Assembly: GCA_964548225.1 (NCBI GenBank)
Contig: CAZJQP010000009.1
Coordinates: 1 to 64,000, forward strand
From: CALMEH01 sp964548225
Lineage (GTDB): Bacteria > Acidobacteriota > Blastocatellia > Pyrinomonadales > Pyrinomonadaceae
DNA: 64,000 bases
Direction: 5' to 3'
The position numbers and the translations under genes were made by a program. The notes under the pieces were generated by a model. It had not been told where the DNA came from. It did not search any database and saw only the letters and a program-made list of their open reading frames with translations. Positions 1 through 7,905 of this stretch are shown here, piece by piece (position 1 is the first letter of the stretch; each line of letters opens with the position of its first letter).

Positions 1-100
1 GAACATCGCGTTGCGGATCAATAATCGCGGCTTCCGTTTCTGAACTGATATAATAAGAAGCGTGTGCTAAACATCCCAGATAAAATTGCTTGAATTTCAT
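1..100 (-). CDS. MBL-fold metallo-hydrolase (persulfide dioxygenase-like), N-terminal fragment
   Basis: The gene starts with ATG at position 100 on the minus strand and runs off the window's left edge; only about 33 residues are visible. They contain YLGCLAHASYYI followed by an IIDPQRDV-type segment. This is the typical start of MBL-fold hydrolases related to persulfide dioxygenase, often fused or linked to rhodanese. An AGGAG site lies at 111-115, about 10 bases before the start. It follows the rhodanese-DUF2892 gene on the same strand, which supports a shared role in sulfide or persulfide handling. The metal-binding HxHxDH motif lies outside the window, so catalytic competence cannot be judged. 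Confidence 0.75.
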   Translation of the reverse strand, partial: MKFKQFYLGCLAHASYYISSETEAAIIDPQRDV

Positions 101-132
101 ATTTTTATTTCTCCTAAATGATTTTTTTATTT

Positions 133-690
133 TTAATTGCAACAACTAACGTCTGCCGCGTTCGTATCGCAACTTTCTTTTTTCTGATTCCAGGGCATTT
201 TTGCCAATATCATTCCCATGCCGCAGGTGTTTGTAACCGCCGCAAAAACCAAACCTGCGCCGATAAACCCTGCAAATCCAATAAAATACGGATGAACAAA
301 CACAGTCAACAGAACTCCGATCAGCACAAGTAAACCGGCAGTAAAACGAAATTGACGCTCCAAATCCCAAACCGCGTTTTCGTGTTTTTCAATCGGCAAA
401 TTTTCCGCTTTCCAAGCCTCAGTTCCGCCTACGACATTAACTACATTCGGAAATCCGAGTGCTTTTAATTTCTTTTGGGCTTCTCCGCCGCGTTTTCCGC
501 TTCGGCAAATCACATAAACCGTGTGTGTATGGTCAATTTCCTGATGTCGTTTTTCGATTTCGCCAAGCGGAATCAGCTTTGCTCCCGGAACTCGTCCGCT
601 CGCAAATTCGGGAAATTCCCGCACATCAATCAAAGTCGTGTTTGAATTATTTAAATTTTCTTTCAATCCTAAAATCGTGCATTCGCTCAT
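133..690 (-). CDS. Rhodanese-DUF2892 membrane protein (YgaP-like)
   Basis: A 185-residue protein. Residues about 5-105 are a rhodanese domain with the catalytic cysteine C62 in the loop ICRSGKRGG, which carries persulfide sulfur in this family. Residues about 115-165 are two hydrophobic segments matching DUF2892, the membrane anchor found in YgaP-type rhodaneses. The Cys-rich tail (CDTNAADVSCC) is unusual. It lies between an ArsR regulator upstream and a persulfide-dioxygenase-like hydrolase downstream, all on the minus strand, so a sulfide-detoxification operon is likely. A copy of the ATTACTATATG motif at 724-734 lies just upstream and may be the operator. Confidence 0.9.
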   Translation of the reverse strand: MSECTILGLKENLNNSNTTLIDVREFPEFASGRVPGAKLIPLGEIEKRHQEIDHTHTVYVICRSGKRGGEAQKKLKALGFPNVVNVVGGTEAWKAENLPIEKHENAVWDLERQFRFTAGLLVLIGVLLTVFVHPYFIGFAGFIGAGLVFAAVTNTCGMGMILAKMPWNQKKESCDTNAADVSCCN

Positions 691-723
691 ATTTTTTATT
701 GTCGTCTCCCTGATACTTTTGTA

Positions 724-734
724 TTACTATATGC
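724..734. promoter_or_regulatory. Operator-like site, copy 1
   Basis: The 11-base sequence ATTACTATATG lies between the ArsR gene and the rhodanese gene. The identical 11-mer recurs at 1111-1121 in front of the ArsR gene, and a close reverse copy is at 1204-1214. Repetition upstream of separate genes next to ArsR regulators suggests a binding site. Confidence 0.5.
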
Positions 735-764
735 TTAAGCAGTTATATTTTATCGCAAAAAATT

Positions 765-1094
765 TTAGGCAAGTGCCATAATTTTCGACTGCTTGGCTAT
801 TTGCATTTTCAGCGAACTGCAAACCGTGTCGCACATCACAAAAATGCTTTCATCGGCAATCGAATAATAAACTGAATTTTTTTCTTGCCGTCTTTTTAAA
901 AGACCCGCTTCTTGCATCACTCGCAAATGTTTTGAAACATTCGGTTGAGTCGCACCCGTCGCCAAAACGATTTCGCCAACCGAGCGTTCTTCCGCGCCGA
1001 GATTTTGCAAAATTTCTAGCCGAAGCGGTTCAGCTAAAATCCGAAACCGATTCGCTATCAAGTGTAATATTTCGTTTGTTAATTTCTTCTTCAT
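765..1094 (-). CDS. ArsR-family transcriptional repressor (copy 1)
   Basis: A 109-residue winged-helix protein with the ArsR pattern LAEPLRLEIL in helix 2 and TGATQPNVSKHLRVM as the recognition helix. I chose ATG at 1094; a TTG further upstream is possible but has no advantage. Near the C-terminus it has CDTVC, a Cys-x3-Cys pair in the last helix. The sulfide-responsive members BigR/SqrR use one cysteine there plus one in helix 2; the helix-2 cysteine is absent here, so sensing could differ. It is divergent from a close paralogue at 1244 and precedes the rhodanese and hydrolase genes. Autoregulation through the inverted repeat at 1114-1131 is likely. Confidence 0.9.
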   Translation of the reverse strand: MKKKLTNEILHLIANRFRILAEPLRLEILQNLGAEERSVGEIVLATGATQPNVSKHLRVMQEAGLLKRRQEKNSVYYSIADESIFVMCDTVCSSLKMQIAKQSKIMALA

Positions 1095-1110
1095 AACCAA
1101 CAAAAACTAC

Positions 1111-1131
1111 ATTACTATATGATAATATAGT
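1111..1131. promoter_or_regulatory. Operator-like inverted repeat upstream of arsR copy 1
   Basis: ACTATAT (1114-1120), four bases, then ATATAGT (1125-1131) form a perfect 7-bp inverted repeat, about 20 bases before the ATG at 1094. It begins with the same ATTACTATATG found at 724-734. Confidence 0.6.
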
Positions 1132-1200
1132 TTGTCAAATCGTTTTCAGTATTTTTTCCGTTTGCGCTGATATTCGTTTTTTTCGACTATATCACTCTGC

Positions 1201-1214
1201 TATAATGTAGTAAT
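1201..1214. promoter_or_regulatory. -10 box TATAAT overlapping a third operator-like site
   Basis: TATAAT at 1201-1206 is a good -10 candidate for the plus-strand ArsR gene at 1244. The overlapping bases 1204-1214 read ATTACTACATT on the minus strand, close to the ATTACTATATG motif seen twice nearby. Binding there would block the promoter. No clear -35 box was found. Confidence 0.45.
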
Positions 1215-1243
1215 GTTCCGATTATTAAAAAGAAATTTTGAAG

Positions 1244-1579
1244 ATGAAAAAAAAAGAATTAAATGATGAAGCCTTAGAATTGATAGCCAGTCGTTTTCGA
1301 TTATTGGCGGAACCGATGCGTTTGAAGATTTTGCACACGCTCAGCGAACAAGAAATGAACGTCAGCGAATTGGTTGCGGCGACGGGCGCAAATCAAGCGA
1401 ATATTTCAAAACATCTCGGTATTTTGCTTGGTGCCGGCGTTGTTTCACGCCGTAAAGAAGGTTTAACGGCAAATTATCGAATTGCGGACGAAACCATTTT
1501 TGAACTCTGCGACACAGTTTGTTCGCGCCTGAAAACCCAACTCGAAACACGCCAAAGCGCATTGGCAAATGTCTTTTAA
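1244..1579 (+). CDS. ArsR-family transcriptional repressor (copy 2)
   Basis: A 111-residue ArsR protein, clearly paralogous to the minus-strand copy at 765-1094: the N-termini (MKKKELNDEALELIASRFR and its relative) align directly and both end in a CDTVC helix. The recognition helix is TGANQANISKHLGIL. ATG at 1244 is preferred over the in-frame TTG at 1238. The next gene on this side is mutL in convergent orientation, so this regulator appears monocistronic. Two paralogues with near-identical sensing helices sharing one divergent control region could form heterodimers or cross-repress; that is inference. Confidence 0.88.
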   Translation: MKKKELNDEALELIASRFRLLAEPMRLKILHTLSEQEMNVSELVAATGANQANISKHLGILLGAGVVSRRKEGLTANYRIADETIFELCDTVCSRLKTQLETRQSALANVF

Positions 1580-1584
1580 AGAAT

Positions 1585-3585
1585 TTAAGTTCGATGAAAA
1601 TTTCGCTCGATGTCTTTCATCGTCAGACGCAAAATTACGGGTCGTCCGTGCGGGCAAGTTGTTGGCGATGAAGTAGTTAGAAGTTTATCAATCATCCATT
1701 GCATTTTTTCGGGTGTGAGTTTCATATTTATTTTCACTGCGGCTTTACACGCCAGCGAAGCCGCAATATCATCGCGCAGAGTCGCTTTTGCGCCGCCGCG
1801 TTTTTCTTTCTCAATCGTGTCGAGAATTTCCGCCAACAAATTTCGCGCTTCCGACGGCGGCAAATCAGTCGGAACAGATTTTATCGCTACGGTTCTTCCT
1901 GAAAGTCGCATCAATCCGAAACCGCAATTTTCCAGTTCTTCTTCGATTTCCGAAAATGCGGCGGCTTGTGCGGGCGATAAATCAATCGTTTCAGGCAATA
2001 AAAGATTTTGCGATTCGATTTTTCTTTCCGTTTCTTTGCGACGAAATTTATCAAACAAAATTCGTTCGTGGGCAACGTGCTGATCAATTAATAGCAAACC
2101 TTCGTCATCGGTCGCAATAATAAAACTCTCGTGAAGCTGTCCGAGCGGACGAATTTTCGAGCGCGAAAGTTGTTCGATTTCAACCGATTTCGGAACATTT
2201 GCCGCTGAATTTACGATAGGCGTTTCGATTTCGGATTTCGGATTTCGGATTTCGGATTGTTCGATTCGGCGCGGTTGAAAATCAAGAATTTTCGATTCAA
2301 CGAATGAATCGGAACTTGCGGCTTTTTGCTCAAAATCGGTTGAAAACAACGGTTCTTCAAAATCGTTTTCAACAATCAAATTATGTGCCGTTGCTTCCCT
2401 ATTTGCTTCGATAATTACGCCCGATTTTTCTTCAATCTTTTGTTCGGTTTGCACCGTCTCCGTAAACAAAACATCGGAATTTTCCGTTTCCGAAATCTGA
2501 AATTCGATTTTCGTTTGCTCGGCAATTCGTGTTTCATTTTGTGGCTTATAATCTGTAATCTGTAATTGATTCTCTGCTTCTTCCCGAACAATTCCGGCTT
2601 TTGCCAATGCGTTGCGAATCGCTTCGGCAATAACTTCTTTAATTGCTTCACTTCGACGAAAACGAACTTCGGTTTTCGCCGGATGAACATTTACATCAAC
2701 TTCTTCGAGCGGAATTTCCAAAAACAAAAATGCCACCGGATAAACGCCGTGCGGCAGAACTGCACGAAAACCTTCCAAAAGTCCGCCGGTAATAATTTTG
2801 TCTTTTACAAATCGTCCGTTAATAAAAAAATATTGCGAATCGCGCGTCGTTCTGCGCTCTCTGGGCGCGGAAACGAAACCCGTAACTTTTGCAATAAATT
2901 CGCGTCCGCCTTCGACTTTCAAAAGACTTTCAATCAAATTTGCACCGAAAATTTGAAACGCCCGTTCGCGCAAATCCTTAGCCGGAGAAACGCGCAAACT
3001 TTCGCGTCCGTTGGTCGTCAGCGTAAAGGCAATTTCGGGATGTGCGAGCGCGTAATGTTGAATTATCGAAATCAGATGATAATTTTCCGTCGCTTCCGAA
3101 CGCATAAATTTGCGCCGCGCCGGAGTGTTAAAAAATAAATCTCTGACGCTCAAAGTCGTTCCCGTATTTCGCGCCGCGTCTTTGACATCAATCAGCTTTC
3201 CGCCTTCAATTAAAACTCTCGTGGCAGTTTCTTGTTCGTCCGTTTTCGTGATTAGTTCAACCTTTGAGACTGATGAAATCGAAGCTAATGCTTCACCACG
3301 AAAACCGAGCGTTTTGATTGCGCTCAAATCTTCTAAAGTTTTGATTTTCGATGTCGCGTGGCGTTCAAATGCCAAAATTGCGTCATCGCGTTCCATTCCG
3401 CAACCATCATCCGAAACACGCATCAAACGCCGTCCGCCGAGTTCGATGTCAACCTGAATTCTTTTCGCTCCGGCATCAATCGAATTTTCGACCAATTCTT
3501 TCACAACCGAAGCCGGACGCTCGACAACCTCGCCTGCCGCGATTTGATTCGCCAAATTGTCCGATAAAATCTTGATTTTATTCAT
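1585..3585 (-). CDS. mutL: DNA mismatch repair protein MutL
   Basis: A 666-residue MutL. The N-terminal GHKL ATPase has NQIAAGEVVERPASVVKEL, the Asn/Asp motif ELVENSIDAGA and DDGCGM; the transducer domain ends near residue 330. The C-terminal dimerisation domain has DQHVAHERILFDKF (about residues 499-512), an ACKAAV segment and CPHGRP (about 643-648). These resemble MutL proteins with a metal-dependent nickase site, though the second acidic residue of the DQHAxxExxxxE motif is Asp here. The linker (about 340-450) contains low-complexity sequence encoded partly by four tandem 7-bp repeats at 2228-2258. It ends 6 bp from the convergent ArsR gene. The start follows a repeat-rich spacer with no Shine-Dalgarno site. 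Confidence 0.97.
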   Translation of the reverse strand: MNKIKILSDNLANQIAAGEVVERPASVVKELVENSIDAGAKRIQVDIELGGRRLMRVSDDGCGMERDDAILAFERHATSKIKTLEDLSAIKTLGFRGEALASISSVSKVELITKTDEQETATRVLIEGGKLIDVKDAARNTGTTLSVRDLFFNTPARRKFMRSEATENYHLISIIQHYALAHPEIAFTLTTNGRESLRVSPAKDLRERAFQIFGANLIESLLKVEGGREFIAKVTGFVSAPRERRTTRDSQYFFINGRFVKDKIITGGLLEGFRAVLPHGVYPVAFLFLEIPLEEVDVNVHPAKTEVRFRRSEAIKEVIAEAIRNALAKAGIVREEAENQLQITDYKPQNETRIAEQTKIEFQISETENSDVLFTETVQTEQKIEEKSGVIIEANREATAHNLIVENDFEEPLFSTDFEQKAASSDSFVESKILDFQPRRIEQSEIRNPKSEIETPIVNSAANVPKSVEIEQLSRSKIRPLGQLHESFIIATDDEGLLLIDQHVAHERILFDKFRRKETERKIESQNLLLPETIDLSPAQAAAFSEIEEELENCGFGLMRLSGRTVAIKSVPTDLPPSEARNLLAEILDTIEKEKRGGAKATLRDDIAASLACKAAVKINMKLTPEKMQWMIDKLLTTSSPTTCPHGRPVILRLTMKDIERNFHRT
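2228..2258. repeat. In-frame 7-bp tandem repeat inside mutL linker
   Basis: Four exact tandem copies of ATTTCGG lie in the mutL coding region; on the coding strand they give EIRNPKSEIE-type sequence. A smaller run of TAATCTG-like units lies at about 2550-2570. The unit style matches the palindromic intergenic repeats elsewhere in the window. Confidence 0.8.
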
Positions 3586-3594
3586 TGGTTCGTT

Positions 3595-3668
3595 AGTTGT
3601 TTAGTTGTTTAGTTGTTAGTCATCAGTTGTTAAAAAGGTTTTAGCAACCAACAACTAACGACTAACAA
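3595..3668. repeat. Intergenic inverted repeat of short tandem units
   Basis: The mutL-bshC gap is filled by repeats of TTAGTTGT-like 7-8-mers. The left part (to about 3643) and the right part (about 3648-3675) are imperfect inverted copies, roughly 20 of 23 positions matching. It may act as a transcription or mRNA-stability hairpin. Confidence 0.7.
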
Positions 3669-5333
3669 TTAACAGATGATAAGCTGATGCCCTTTTTCGT
3701 CCAAATCAATCGCTTCGTAAATCCATTTGATAAAATTTTCGCCGTAAAGATTTTGGAATGTTAGAATATTTAGAGTTCTTTCCTGCAAAGCATTTTGCGG
3801 CAAAAGCCTTGTAAAAAGCGTTTCGAGCCGCCGATTTACAATTTCGTTTTTGAGAATTTCGGCGCGATGATATTTTTTTCGCAATGCGCTGATATGCCAA
3901 AGAATTTTTTTGCGTCGTTTTGCCAAACTCTCGGCAAGTGTTGGCTCGGAAACGCTCAAATTTTCGTCTAAACGGTTTAGTTGGGCATTTATTACTTCTT
4001 CAGTTTCAGCAAAACTTTCGGCGGTTTCACGGTTGAGAAATTTCTCTGAAATTTGCGCTTCGATTTGTGCTTTTCCTTCAAATAAATCTGTAAAATCTAA
4101 CTCATATTTTTTAAGCGTTCGACGATTTTTCGGCTCAACAATCGTAAAGCTTGCACGATGTCGAATCGGCGTAACGGGACGATTCAAAATTTCATAAATC
4201 ACGGCATTTTGTGCAAAATATGCGATTTCCGCGCCGCCGCCGAAATAGATTAAAGTCGGCAATAAAAAATCTTGCACGACCGGACGCATCAGCGCGTTCG
4301 GGCTTAATGTTTTTGGCGAATTTTCAGCAATTTCTTTGAGTTCCTCTATTGTAAATTCTGTTTTCGATTTCTGAACTTTTACTTTTCCGCTCTGCAAATC
4401 GCGGCGCATTGCTTGGCGCGTTTCGGTTTGATAAAAGAACGGAAAGAAATTTTCTTCGACTAAAACTTGTGCCGAATAATCTTTCAGATCATCATTTCGG
4501 CGCAAGAGCGCAGAAGCAATTTCTTCGGATTTTTCAATGGCTTGAACAAAAATTGGCGCGGAAAGTTTTTTGAGTTTTTCGTCTAAAGGGGAAAGAAATA
4601 TCAAACCGTAATCAGCGAAAATATGCGCCAAAAATTTGGCAAATGCCGTGCTGAAAGTTTCGCCGGATTTGTAAGTTTCTTTTAAGATTTTTTGTATATT
4701 TTCAGTAAAGTCAGTTTGCAGGAAATTTAGATTTTCGATTGTTTCGCTGATTGATTCATCGAGTTTTATAAATCCGACAGGCGAGTTTTCGGTGTAATTT
4801 TGCGGAGTATTCGTAATGGCATTTAAACCGTCCGCTGAATGAGATTGTTCTGACAAGATGAATGTTTTTTTGACTTCATTGAAGTCGTGGTCTTCTTCGG
4901 CAATCCAGAAAACGGGAACGGCTTTAATGTTTTTTTTCTGCAAGTCTTCGCACATTTTAATTGCCGAAAGTGCTTTATAAATCGAATAAAGCGCACCTGA
5001 AAACAGTCCGGCTTGTTGTCCTGTTACAATCGCCAAACAATCTTTCTCGCGCAAAAGTTCAATATTCTCTAATGTTTTTTGGTTTGCACCGAAAGTTTTG
5101 TTCGTTTCCGCCAACGCATCGCAAAGCGCGTTTCGATTCGTTTTATAATTTGCCAAAACTTTTTCGGCAAATTTCTGAATGTCCGTATTTTTTTCAGGAT
5201 AAAATTTCGCAATGTTCGGCAAATCTGCCTGAAAATCAAGAAAAAGTTTTGATTGATGTGGAATTTCCGCAAATGGAATTGCTGCAACTTTTAAAGAATT
5301 TCCCTGAAAAGTCCGCGCCGTTTTTTGACTCAT
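3669..5333 (-). CDS. bshC: Bacillithiol biosynthesis cysteine-adding enzyme BshC
   Basis: A 554-residue protein of the BshC family, the putative ligase that adds cysteine to glucosaminyl-malate in the last step of bacillithiol synthesis. Seen in the sequence: VTGQQAGLFSGALYSIYKAL (about residues 103-122), VPVFWIAEEDHDF (139-151) and RPVVQDFLLPTLIYFGGGAEI, all hallmark segments, and a C-terminal coiled coil. Length is close to the family norm of about 540. The reading frame stays open 24 codons further upstream, but that stretch is low-complexity repeat sequence, so ATG at 5333 (MSQKTARTF) is the likely start. bshA and bshB are not in the window. Confidence 0.93.
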   Translation of the reverse strand: MSQKTARTFQGNSLKVAAIPFAEIPHQSKLFLDFQADLPNIAKFYPEKNTDIQKFAEKVLANYKTNRNALCDALAETNKTFGANQKTLENIELLREKDCLAIVTGQQAGLFSGALYSIYKALSAIKMCEDLQKKNIKAVPVFWIAEEDHDFNEVKKTFILSEQSHSADGLNAITNTPQNYTENSPVGFIKLDESISETIENLNFLQTDFTENIQKILKETYKSGETFSTAFAKFLAHIFADYGLIFLSPLDEKLKKLSAPIFVQAIEKSEEIASALLRRNDDLKDYSAQVLVEENFFPFFYQTETRQAMRRDLQSGKVKVQKSKTEFTIEELKEIAENSPKTLSPNALMRPVVQDFLLPTLIYFGGGAEIAYFAQNAVIYEILNRPVTPIRHRASFTIVEPKNRRTLKKYELDFTDLFEGKAQIEAQISEKFLNRETAESFAETEEVINAQLNRLDENLSVSEPTLAESLAKRRKKILWHISALRKKYHRAEILKNEIVNRRLETLFTRLLPQNALQERTLNILTFQNLYGENFIKWIYEAIDLDEKGHQLIIC

Positions 5334-5375
5334 CTTGTAATTATAAAGTTGAAAGGTAAAAAAGTGAAAAGGCAA

Positions 5376-5422
5376 AAAAGTGAAAAAGTCGGCGGAAAAC
5401 TCCAACCGACTTTTTCACTTTT
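5376..5422. repeat. Inverted repeat, 17-bp perfect arms, upstream of bshC
   Basis: Arms at 5376-5392 and 5406-5422 are perfect complements, built of AAAAGTGA-type units, with a 13-base loop. The hairpin lies between the BNR gene and bshC, both on the minus strand, and could terminate or attenuate transcription. Confidence 0.75.
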
Positions 5423-5443
5423 CAACTTTTCCGCTTTTTAACT

Positions 5444-7552
5444 TTAATTACCGCCCGTAACCCGCGGACGAGTTGTGCTTTCGTTTGAACTTGAACTTTT
5501 TGCGGTTTCGCGTTCGATACGGTAAACGCCCGATGAATGTGTTCCGGCAAAAATGCGGTTTGAATCGGTTGGATCAAACGCCAGAGACCAAATCCGTTTG
5601 CTCGGCAAGTTCATATTTTTATCCAAACGTCGCCAGTTCACACCTGCATCGGTGGAATAAAAAATTCCGCCGTCGTTTTCCAACGAACTCGACACATAGA
5701 TTTCGTCGGGATTTTTCGGGCTAATCAAAATGCTGGTATAGCTTCCAAGCGGTAAATTGCCGCCGCGTCGTGTCCACGTTTCGCCACCATCGCGTGTAAC
5801 GTAAAGTGTCTGCACGGTTCCGATATAAACGGTTTCCGGTCTTGACGGATCGGAATTAATCGAAATTACCGGAATGTTCTGCGGCACAGATTGATTTTTT
5901 TTCCACGTTTTGCCATTGTCTTCCGAAAACATTACACCCGATAATGCCGTACCGATCCAGATTTTATTCGGCATTGAAGGTGAAACGTGAATTGCAAAAA
6001 TATTCGGTTTCTCGTTTGCACCGAACGAAATCTTTTCCCAACCTTTAGTTACATCATAACTTCGATATAGTCCCGAATCGGTTGCGGCTAAAATACCGTT
6101 TTTGCCGTCCTCGGTGCTTGCCAACACCTTAACTTTTTCTTTAATGGCAGAAACCAAACCGGTTGTTCCGACAGGTTTGGTCGGCTTTTTCCCGACAGGT
6201 TTCGGCGCGTCTAAAAGCGTCCAATTCACACCGCGGTCGAGTGAGCGATAAATGCCGAGATTTGTGCCAAGATACATCGTATTTGCATTTACTCTGTCTT
6301 GCAGAATTGAAAACGGAGCAATTCGCACACCGTCAAGATTTTTATTTTGAACCCATGTTTTTCCGCTGTCTTCACTGATGAAAACAAAACCGCCGCCGGT
6401 TGCCGTGTTTTTCGTGGTTGCATACAAACGGTTTGGGCGTTCGCGGTCAGCAATAATATTGTAGGTAAAACGGCTCGAAAAATTTTCGTTTGTCTGGATG
6501 AAACTCTTTCCGCCATCGGTCGAAGTCATAATTCCGTAGTTGTTCGTGCCGATATAAACCCGATTCGGCTCATCGGGATGAACGGCAATTGAATTTATTT
6601 CGAGAGCTTTGGTCGTCGTAATAATCCACGATTTGCCGCCGTTTGAACTCATCCAAAAACCTTCGGTAGTGGCGGCGAAAATCGTTCCGGGCATCGAAGG
6701 ATGCTGGAGAATGTCGCGCGTGCGACGAGATTGCGACGGAATGCCTTGAACCTTTTTCCAAAGTTCGCCGCCGTTATAAGATTCGTAAATGCCGCTGCAA
6801 GCCGAAGCAATAATATGTTCTGGGTCTTTGTTGTCAATTGTAACCGCAAAAACGTCGGAATCGTCAATCATTCCTTTAACAATCAATCGCCAGTTTTTTC
6901 CGCTGTCCGTCGTTTTATACGCCCGCCACCAAGTTCCGGCATAAATCGTTGAGGTATTGCGCGGATCTATTGCCAAAGAATCAATATTTTTCGGCATTGT
7001 CGAAGATTCTATTTTTTTGAAATTATTGCCCGAATCCGTTGAAATCCAAATACCGTCAATTGTTCCGGCAAGAATAATATTTGGGTCGAAGGTGGACTGA
7101 GTCATCGCGTGAATAGATTCTTTTTTCAAATCTTTAGATTCCGTCCAAGTCGCGCCGCCATCGGTTGATTTAAAGAATCCGCCCGGCTCTTTGTGGCGAT
7201 GACCTGAGGCGTAGAGAATTTTCGAATCGCGTATATCAACTTCCAATTGGTCGAGAATAAGTTGCGGGCGATTGAAATTTACGAGCAATCGCCATGTTTT
7301 TCCGGCATCTGCCGAAGTATGAATCTGTCCGTCGAGCGTTGTCGCATAAAGACGATTTTTATCACGCGGGTCAACCGTTACAACACGCACATCGCCGCCG
7401 GCTGGTCCGACAACATTGAGTTGTTTAACCGTTATCGTTTCGCTTTCATTATTAATCGCAAAAACGAAGCTGGAACTAAAAATCGCCAACACAAAGGCGT
7501 AAAACAAAATATGGAAGCGGTTTGTATTTTTTTTCTGTATTTTTAATTTCAT
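5444..7552 (-). CDS. Secreted BNR/sortilin-type beta-propeller protein
   Basis: A 702-residue protein with an N-terminal hydrophobic segment (about residues 13-32) acting as a signal peptide. The rest is built of repeats with the BNR/Asp-box pattern SxDxGxxW: about a dozen are visible, such as STDGGATW, TTDSGKNW, SEDSGKTW and TRDGGETW, alternating with DPRNxxTIYAGT strands. These form multi-bladed beta-propellers as in sortilin-like or YCF48-like proteins. No sialidase catalytic residues could be recognised, so a binding or structural role outside the cytoplasm is more likely than hydrolysis. The C-terminus is Ser/Thr-rich. Confidence 0.85.
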   Translation of the reverse strand: MKLKIQKKNTNRFHILFYAFVLAIFSSSFVFAINNESETITVKQLNVVGPAGGDVRVVTVDPRDKNRLYATTLDGQIHTSADAGKTWRLLVNFNRPQLILDQLEVDIRDSKILYASGHRHKEPGGFFKSTDGGATWTESKDLKKESIHAMTQSTFDPNIILAGTIDGIWISTDSGNNFKKIESSTMPKNIDSLAIDPRNTSTIYAGTWWRAYKTTDSGKNWRLIVKGMIDDSDVFAVTIDNKDPEHIIASACSGIYESYNGGELWKKVQGIPSQSRRTRDILQHPSMPGTIFAATTEGFWMSSNGGKSWIITTTKALEINSIAVHPDEPNRVYIGTNNYGIMTSTDGGKSFIQTNENFSSRFTYNIIADRERPNRLYATTKNTATGGGFVFISEDSGKTWVQNKNLDGVRIAPFSILQDRVNANTMYLGTNLGIYRSLDRGVNWTLLDAPKPVGKKPTKPVGTTGLVSAIKEKVKVLASTEDGKNGILAATDSGLYRSYDVTKGWEKISFGANEKPNIFAIHVSPSMPNKIWIGTALSGVMFSEDNGKTWKKNQSVPQNIPVISINSDPSRPETVYIGTVQTLYVTRDGGETWTRRGGNLPLGSYTSILISPKNPDEIYVSSSLENDGGIFYSTDAGVNWRRLDKNMNLPSKRIWSLAFDPTDSNRIFAGTHSSGVYRIERETAKSSSSNESTTRPRVTGGN

Positions 7553-7833
7553 ATTTTTGTAACTATGCTTTAGGACTGAATGTTATTGGGAGTTTTGCGT
7601 TAAGAACATACGCGCAAAATTTCAGATGCGGAAATACCGTCTGATTGTTGCTTTTATTCTCGCATAAATTGATAGGAAAGCCGTTTCTTTGACCGAGCGC
7701 GATGGTCAAAGCTGTCTTTTATCATACACAACTCTGAATTTTTTTTCAAAGTTTATACCGTAAGAGAAAAAAAAACTCGATTAATAAATTGGGAAAATTT
7801 ATTGCAAAAAATTGTAAATACAACTGAAAAAGA
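7553..7833. other. Non-coding gap upstream of the BNR gene
   Basis: Nothing coding was recognised between the BNR gene start and the terminator at 7834. The stretch is AT-rich and presumably holds the BNR gene promoter, but no convincing -35/-10 pair was identified. Confidence 0.5.
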
Positions 7834-7861
7834 AAAAGCGGACGAAAGCTCGTCCGCTTTT
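7834..7861 (-). terminator. Intrinsic terminator for the gene at 7906-10359
   Basis: A perfect 12-bp stem (7834-7845 with 7850-7861) has a 4-base loop. Read on the minus strand it is followed by a T-rich run. It lies about 45 bases past the stop codon of the outer-membrane-type gene. Confidence 0.85.
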
Positions 7862-7905
7862 GAAATGTTCACATTTGTTTAAAAACGTGAAGCTAAGTTA
7901 ATAAA

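Noticed and set aside
5334..5405. 24-codon N-terminal extension of BshC
   Set aside because: The extra sequence is translated TTTTTCACTTTT-type repeat DNA; the family start is MSQKTARTF at 5333.
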